NCBI RefSeq assembly: GCF_040049195.1
Contig: NZ_JBDZDL010000007.1
Reading direction: 5' to 3' (one strand)
Source: NCEH01 sp040049195
Lineage (GTDB): Bacteria > Pseudomonadota > Alphaproteobacteria > Rhizobiales > Xanthobacteraceae
DNA: 64,000 nt
How positions within the stretch are numbered: the stretch's first letter is position 1; the number at the start of each line of letters is the position of its first letter. Position numbers and translations under genes: made by a program. Shown one piece after another: positions 60,227-64,000 of the stretch. The notes under the pieces are model-generated. The model had not been told where the DNA came from, did not search any database, and worked only from the letters and a program-made list of their open reading frames with translations.

Positions 60227-60502
60227 TTAATTGCGATAATGCTGAATGCGCGTGGTGCGCAGGCCGGGCAAGCCGTGCTGGTCGATGGAGGCCTGCCACG
60301 AGAGGAACTCGTCCACCGTGAGCGTATAGCGCTTGCACGCCTCTTCCAGGCTGATGAGCCCGCCGCGCACCGCCGCCACCACTTCCGCCTTGCGCCGTAT
60401 CACCCAGCGTCGAGTGTCCGGCGGCGGCAGATCCGCGATGGTCAGCGGGCTCCCATCGGGCCCGATCACGTATTTCACCCTAGGCCGATAGGCATCGGTC
60501 AT
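60227..60502 (-). CDS. sciP: CtrA inhibitor SciP (DUF1153)
   Basis: 91 residues from ATG 60502, seven bases after GGTGAG; a GTG at 60514 is in frame but has a poorer site. The core KYVIGPDGSPLTIADLPPPDTRRWVIRRKAEVVAAVRGGLISLEEACKRYTLTVDEFLSWQ is close to Caulobacter SciP throughout. SciP binds CtrA and blocks its activation of target promoters during the cell cycle. Single gene on the minus strand after phnN. Confidence 0.94.
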   Translation of the reverse strand: MTDAYRPRVKYVIGPDGSPLTIADLPPPDTRRWVIRRKAEVVAAVRGGLISLEEACKRYTLTVDEFLSWQASIDQHGLPGLRTTRIQHYRN

Positions 60503-60828
60503 TGCTACGCTCACCCATTACTCAACCCAACCCAGGGCGAACGTGACAGGCGGCGATGAAGATTTCCCTAAAGGACAATAAAAAGGTGTTATTTACTTCT
60601 ATTAACGCGAGTTAAAATCTATAACTTATGTGTAAATGCGCAAGTCATACTCATATGATTGCCATCGCTACACACGATAACTGGAAACGAAAACGCCAGC
60701 GCCTCCCGGCGCCGAAAGACGAATCGAAACAAACCTCACAAAACGGCAACCGCCGCGCTCCTGCTTTACGCAAGGCACGGCGGCTTCCAATGGTATTGGG
60801 GGATGCCCGCCGCGCGGCGGGCGGGAAA
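60503..60828. other. Intergenic region between sciP and glyS
   Basis: 326 bases, no gene. AT-rich at 60560-60680, with TTAA at 60602-60605 and 60612-60615 (six-base spacer; CtrA sites have seven), in the region upstream of sciP. A palindrome of 18 bases lies at 60805-60822. A stem plus T-rich run near 60688-60712 (minus strand) may end glyS. Confidence 0.5.
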
Positions 60829-63063
60829 TTACCCCTCGATTCGGTCGAAATCGGCGATCGCACGCGTGGAAGCGCGGATCTCATCCAGCAGTTTGAGGCG
60901 GTTGATGCGCAATTGCGGCTCGGGGGCGTTTACGGTCACCGCTTCGAAGAAGGTATCCACCGGGCCGCGCAGATGGGCCAGTGCCGCCATCGCCGCCGCA
61001 TAATCCTCCTGTGCCACCGCTTCCACCACCTGGGGCTTGACGGTTTCGATCATGGCCGCGAGGCGTTCCTCTGCCGGCTCGACGAGGAAGCGGGCATCCG
61101 CCGGCCCCTCGTAGCGTTCCCCGTCCTTCTTCTCCTCGATGCGCAGGATGTTTACCGCGCGGCGATAGCCGGCCAGCAGGGTCTTGCCGTCTTCGGTCTC
61201 CAGGAAGCGCTGAAGCGCCTCCACGCGGCGCACGATCAGCAGCAGGTCGTCCTGGTTCGCGAGGCCGAACACCGCGTCCACCAGATCGTGGCGCGCGCCG
61301 CGCTCGCGCAGATGGACTTTCAGCCGCTCGGCGAAGAAGGCAAGCAGGTCGCGCGCCACGTCGCCGGAGAGGGTCTGTCCCTCGGCCCGCTCCATGGTCT
61401 GCGCATCCGCCCCGGGCGCCAGCTTCAGGATCCGCCGGGCAAGACCCTGGAGCAGATCGCTGACCACCTTGTCGGCCAGCGCACCCACGCGAAACACATC
61501 GTGCGGATGGCTGGCATAATGCGCCTCCCCGAGGATCGGCCGCGTCGCCGAGACCAGAAGCGGCAGCAGCGGCAGGCGCAGGTTGTTGTCGAGCACGATG
61601 CGGATGACGCCCAGCGCGGCGCGGCGCAGCGCATAGGGATCCTTTGAGCCCGTCGGCTTCTCGTCGATGACCCAGAAGCCAACCAGCGTATCGATCTTGT
61701 CCGCCAGCGCGACGGCGATGGACACCGGCGCGGTGGGCACGCGGTCCGAGGGGCCCTGCGGCTTGTAATGATCCTCGCTCGCGGCGGCGATCTCCGCCGG
61801 CAGGCCCTCGCCCTCGGCATAATAGCGGCCCATCAGGCCCTGAAGCTCGGGGAACTCGCCCACCACCTCGGTCAGCAGGTCGGCTTTCGCCACCCGCGCG
61901 GCGCGCGCGGCGAGCGCGGGATCGGCCCCCACATGCGGCGCGATCTCTTCGGCCAAACGGGCGATGCGCGCAATGCGCGCGCCCTGGCTGCCGAGCTTTT
62001 CATGGAAGGTGACGGAATCGAACTTGCCGAGCCGGCCTTCCAACGTGCCGTTGCGGTCCGTGTCCCAGAAGAATTTGGCGTCCGACAGGCGCGCGCGGAT
62101 CACCCGCCCGTTGCCGGCGACGATCTGCGCGCCGCCGTCGCTCGCGGCGATGTTGGAAATCAAAATGAAGCGGTTGGCGAGGCGCCCGGTCTTCGGGTCC
62201 TTCAGCACGAAGCACTTCTGGTTGGCGCGGATGGTGGCGCGGATCACCTCGTCGGGGATGGAGAGGAACTCCTCCTCGAATTGACCGATCAGCACCACGG
62301 GCCATTCCACGAGGCCCGCCACTTCCTCCAGCAGCGCTTCGTCCTCCACCAGGTCAAGCCCATGGACCAGGGCGAGATCCTTCGCGTCGGCGAGGATGAT
62401 GTCCTTGCGGCGGTCGCGGTCGACCACCACCTTGGCGGCCTCCAGCTTGGCGAGATAATCCTCCAGCCGCCGTACCTTGATGGGCGCGGGCGCCAGGAAG
62501 CGATGGCCGTGGGTGATATCGGAGGAGACGATGCCGTCGATCTCGAACGCAATCACCTCCGGGTCTTCCACCTCGGTGCCGAAGGTGCACAGGATGGAAT
62601 GCAGCGGCCGCACCCAGCGCAGGCTGCCCGAACCCCAGCGCATGGATTTCGGCCAGGGGAAGGCGCGCACGATCTGCGGCACGATCTCGGCGATGACCTC
62701 GGTGGTCGGCCGGCCCGGCCGCTCCACCACCGCGACGTAGAAATCCCCCTTCTTGGGGTCGCTCTGAATGGCCGCCTGGTCGATCGAAGCGAGGCCGGCG
62801 CTCTTCAGGAAGCCCTGGATGGCCCCCTCCGGCGCGCCGACGCGCGGCCCCTTCTTCTCCTCGCGCGTATCGCTCTGCCGGCCCGGCAGGCCGTGAACGG
62901 CAAGCGCGAGGCGGCGCGGCGTCACGAAGGCTTTCGCGCCCTCATAGAGCAGGCCGCGCTCCACCAGGGCATCGGTGACGAGCTTGCGAAGCGATTCCGC
63001 CGCCTGCGCCTGCATGCGGGCGGGGATTTCTTCGCTGAACAGTTCAAGGAGCAGGTCGGGCAT
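60829..63063 (-). CDS. glyS: Glycyl-tRNA synthetase beta subunit
   Basis: 744 residues from ATG 63063. Typical start MPDLLLELFSEEIPARMQAQA, MRWGSGSLRWVRPLHSILCTFG near 145, the body LPAEIAAASEDHYKPQGPSDRVPTAPVSIAVALADKIDTLVGFW near 425-470, and a C-terminal region with FFEAVTVNAPEPQLRINRL. The alpha subunit gene glyQ is usually adjacent; here the neighbour upstream is an MFS transporter gene, so glyQ must lie elsewhere. Confidence 0.96.
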   Translation of the reverse strand: MPDLLLELFSEEIPARMQAQAAESLRKLVTDALVERGLLYEGAKAFVTPRRLALAVHGLPGRQSDTREEKKGPRVGAPEGAIQGFLKSAGLASIDQAAIQSDPKKGDFYVAVVERPGRPTTEVIAEIVPQIVRAFPWPKSMRWGSGSLRWVRPLHSILCTFGTEVEDPEVIAFEIDGIVSSDITHGHRFLAPAPIKVRRLEDYLAKLEAAKVVVDRDRRKDIILADAKDLALVHGLDLVEDEALLEEVAGLVEWPVVLIGQFEEEFLSIPDEVIRATIRANQKCFVLKDPKTGRLANRFILISNIAASDGGAQIVAGNGRVIRARLSDAKFFWDTDRNGTLEGRLGKFDSVTFHEKLGSQGARIARIARLAEEIAPHVGADPALAARAARVAKADLLTEVVGEFPELQGLMGRYYAEGEGLPAEIAAASEDHYKPQGPSDRVPTAPVSIAVALADKIDTLVGFWVIDEKPTGSKDPYALRRAALGVIRIVLDNNLRLPLLPLLVSATRPILGEAHYASHPHDVFRVGALADKVVSDLLQGLARRILKLAPGADAQTMERAEGQTLSGDVARDLLAFFAERLKVHLRERGARHDLVDAVFGLANQDDLLLIVRRVEALQRFLETEDGKTLLAGYRRAVNILRIEEKKDGERYEGPADARFLVEPAEERLAAMIETVKPQVVEAVAQEDYAAAMAALAHLRGPVDTFFEAVTVNAPEPQLRINRLKLLDEIRASTRAIADFDRIEG

Positions 63064-63124
63064 TGGCTTTGGCTCATCCTCCCGCAAGACGGGGGGCGGC
63101 GCGCGGGCGCCTTCTGGAGTGAAG

Positions 63125-64000
63125 TCAGGTCTGGCTGTTGCCTAGAGGGTTTCGCGTATCGCGTCGAGATGGCGCGTCCGCCTGTTCGCGGTCCAGCGGC
63201 ATTCCGCTGCGGTCCTCCATGGTGAGGAGACCGGCCAGCGGGATGGCCGCGAGCACGATGAGATAGAGCGCGGGCGCCATAGCGCTGTCCAGCCGCTCCT
63301 GGAGAAACACGGCGACGATGGGCGCCGTGCCGCCGCCGAGGCCGACGCCGAGATTCCAGCTGATCGCCACCGCCGAGCAGCGGGTACGACGCGCGAACAT
63401 TTCCACCAGCGTGCCGGGCATGGTGCCGCCGCCCAAGGCGATCAGCACCGCGAAGCCCAGCTGCCCGAGGAACACCTCCTCGGCGACCGCGCTGCTGAGC
63501 AGGCGGAACAGCGGCCAGGAGAACACGATCATCCCGAAAAACCCGGCGCCGAGCACCCATTTGCGGCCGATGCGGTCGCTGAGGGCGGCGAACACCACGC
63601 ACAGGATCAGCGTCACCATCATGTTCGCGGTGTTCATCTGAAGCGCCACGCGCGCGCTGAGATGGTCCACCTGCTGCATGTAGGTCGTGAGATAAACGAA
63701 GATCAGGTAGAAGATCACGCCGATCAGGAAGGTCATGGCATTGGCCCGCAGGATCGCGCGCCAATCCTCCCGGAAGGCCCGCACCATGGGCGGCTCCTCC
63801 CCGGCGTGCGCCGTGCCCACGTCCTGCGCCATGGAATTGCGCACGAACAAGGCGAACGCGCCGAGCACCACCCCGAGCAGGAAGGGAATGCGCCAGCCCC
63901 AGTCCACCAATTGATCCTGCGTGAGGAACGAGGCGGTCAACGCGCCGACGCCGGAACCCAGCAGCGTGCCGCCATTGCTGCCCACGGTGGAGAACGAGCT
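63125..64000 (-). CDS. MFS transporter (MHS-type), 3' part
   Basis: The frame is open to the right edge, so the N-terminal half (about 140-150 residues) is outside; about 290 residues remain. Features: STVGSNGGTLLGSGVGALTASFLT, an intracellular loop, RIPFLLGVVLGAFALFVRNSM, SDRIGRKWVLGAG, and TMPGTLVEMFARRTRCSAVAISWNLGVGLGGGTAPIVAVFL, all in the metabolite:H+ symporter (proline/betaine) pattern. Substrate unknown. It lies 61 bases upstream of glyS on the same strand. Confidence 0.88.
   Translation of the reverse strand, partial: SSFSTVGSNGGTLLGSGVGALTASFLTQDQLVDWGWRIPFLLGVVLGAFALFVRNSMAQDVGTAHAGEEPPMVRAFREDWRAILRANAMTFLIGVIFYLIFVYLTTYMQQVDHLSARVALQMNTANMMVTLILCVVFAALSDRIGRKWVLGAGFFGMIVFSWPLFRLLSSAVAEEVFLGQLGFAVLIALGGGTMPGTLVEMFARRTRCSAVAISWNLGVGLGGGTAPIVAVFLQERLDSAMAPALYLIVLAAIPLAGLLTMEDRSGMPLDREQADAPSRRDTRNPLGNSQT

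Noticed and set aside
60800..60825. Terminator of glyS at the 18-bp GC palindrome
   Set aside because: No loop and no T-run on the minus strand, so it is not a convincing terminator.

Overview
The window looks like chromosomal DNA of a high-GC alphaproteobacterium, most likely of the order Hyphomicrobiales (rhizobiales) and possibly Xanthobacteraceae-like. The pointers are an NdvA-type cyclic beta-glucan exporter, the CtrA inhibitor SciP, the crotonyl-CoA carboxylase/reductase plus ethylmalonyl-CoA mutase pair, the alphaproteobacterial form of SerC, and a perfect ParB-type parS palindrome. There is no rRNA or other taxonomic marker, so the family is an inference. I see no insertion sequence, integrase, CRISPR array or prophage.

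Layout. 0-8 kb: end of a hydantoinase B-type gene, ndvA, a D-Ala-D-Ala carboxypeptidase, a CobW GTPase overlapping a DUF924 gene, and a BaiN-type flavoprotein. 8-12 kb: ccr and ecm, divergent around a small stress membrane protein; these are two signature steps of the ethylmalonyl-CoA pathway. 12-18 kb: a DctQM-type TRAP permease pair with no binding protein, a ring-cleavage/VOC protein, a 51-residue DUF5993 protein with DsbB, and a DMT exporter. 18-24 kb: serC-serA behind a structured serC leader, DUF3597, and an acyltransferase-SGNH protein. 24-26.5 kb: three tandem phage-collar-like proteins and a GNAT enzyme with no other phage genes. 26.8-31 kb: a GAF-Fis regulator without an ATPase domain, a perfect palindrome, then an aldehyde and an alcohol dehydrogenase. 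31-37 kb: tRNA-Lys, a tctCBA tricarboxylate transporter, and a DUF6600 protein with a huge Pro-rich tail. 37-47 kb: leuA with a probable Leu leader peptide, a lipoprotein, parS, and assorted enzymes (Nudix, OYE, PhzF, PdxY, SDR, polysaccharide deacetylase, amidase).

47-60 kb is a complete phosphonate locus. phnC-phnD-phnE1-phnE2 (uptake) follows a PHO-box-like site. A small cytochrome c and an FMN-type flavoprotein come next. Then phnF diverges from phnGHIJ-GNAT-phnKLMN (C-P lyase). A perfect 8+8 bp palindrome between phnF and phnG is the likely PhnF operator. phnP is not in the window. 60-64 kb: sciP, glyS and the end of an MFS transporter.

The most useful new observations are the parS site, the Leu leader in front of leuA, the two candidate operators (PhnF and GAF-Fis), the serC leader RNA, and the collar-protein triplet with its GNAT partner. 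All were read by eye; no database search was possible.
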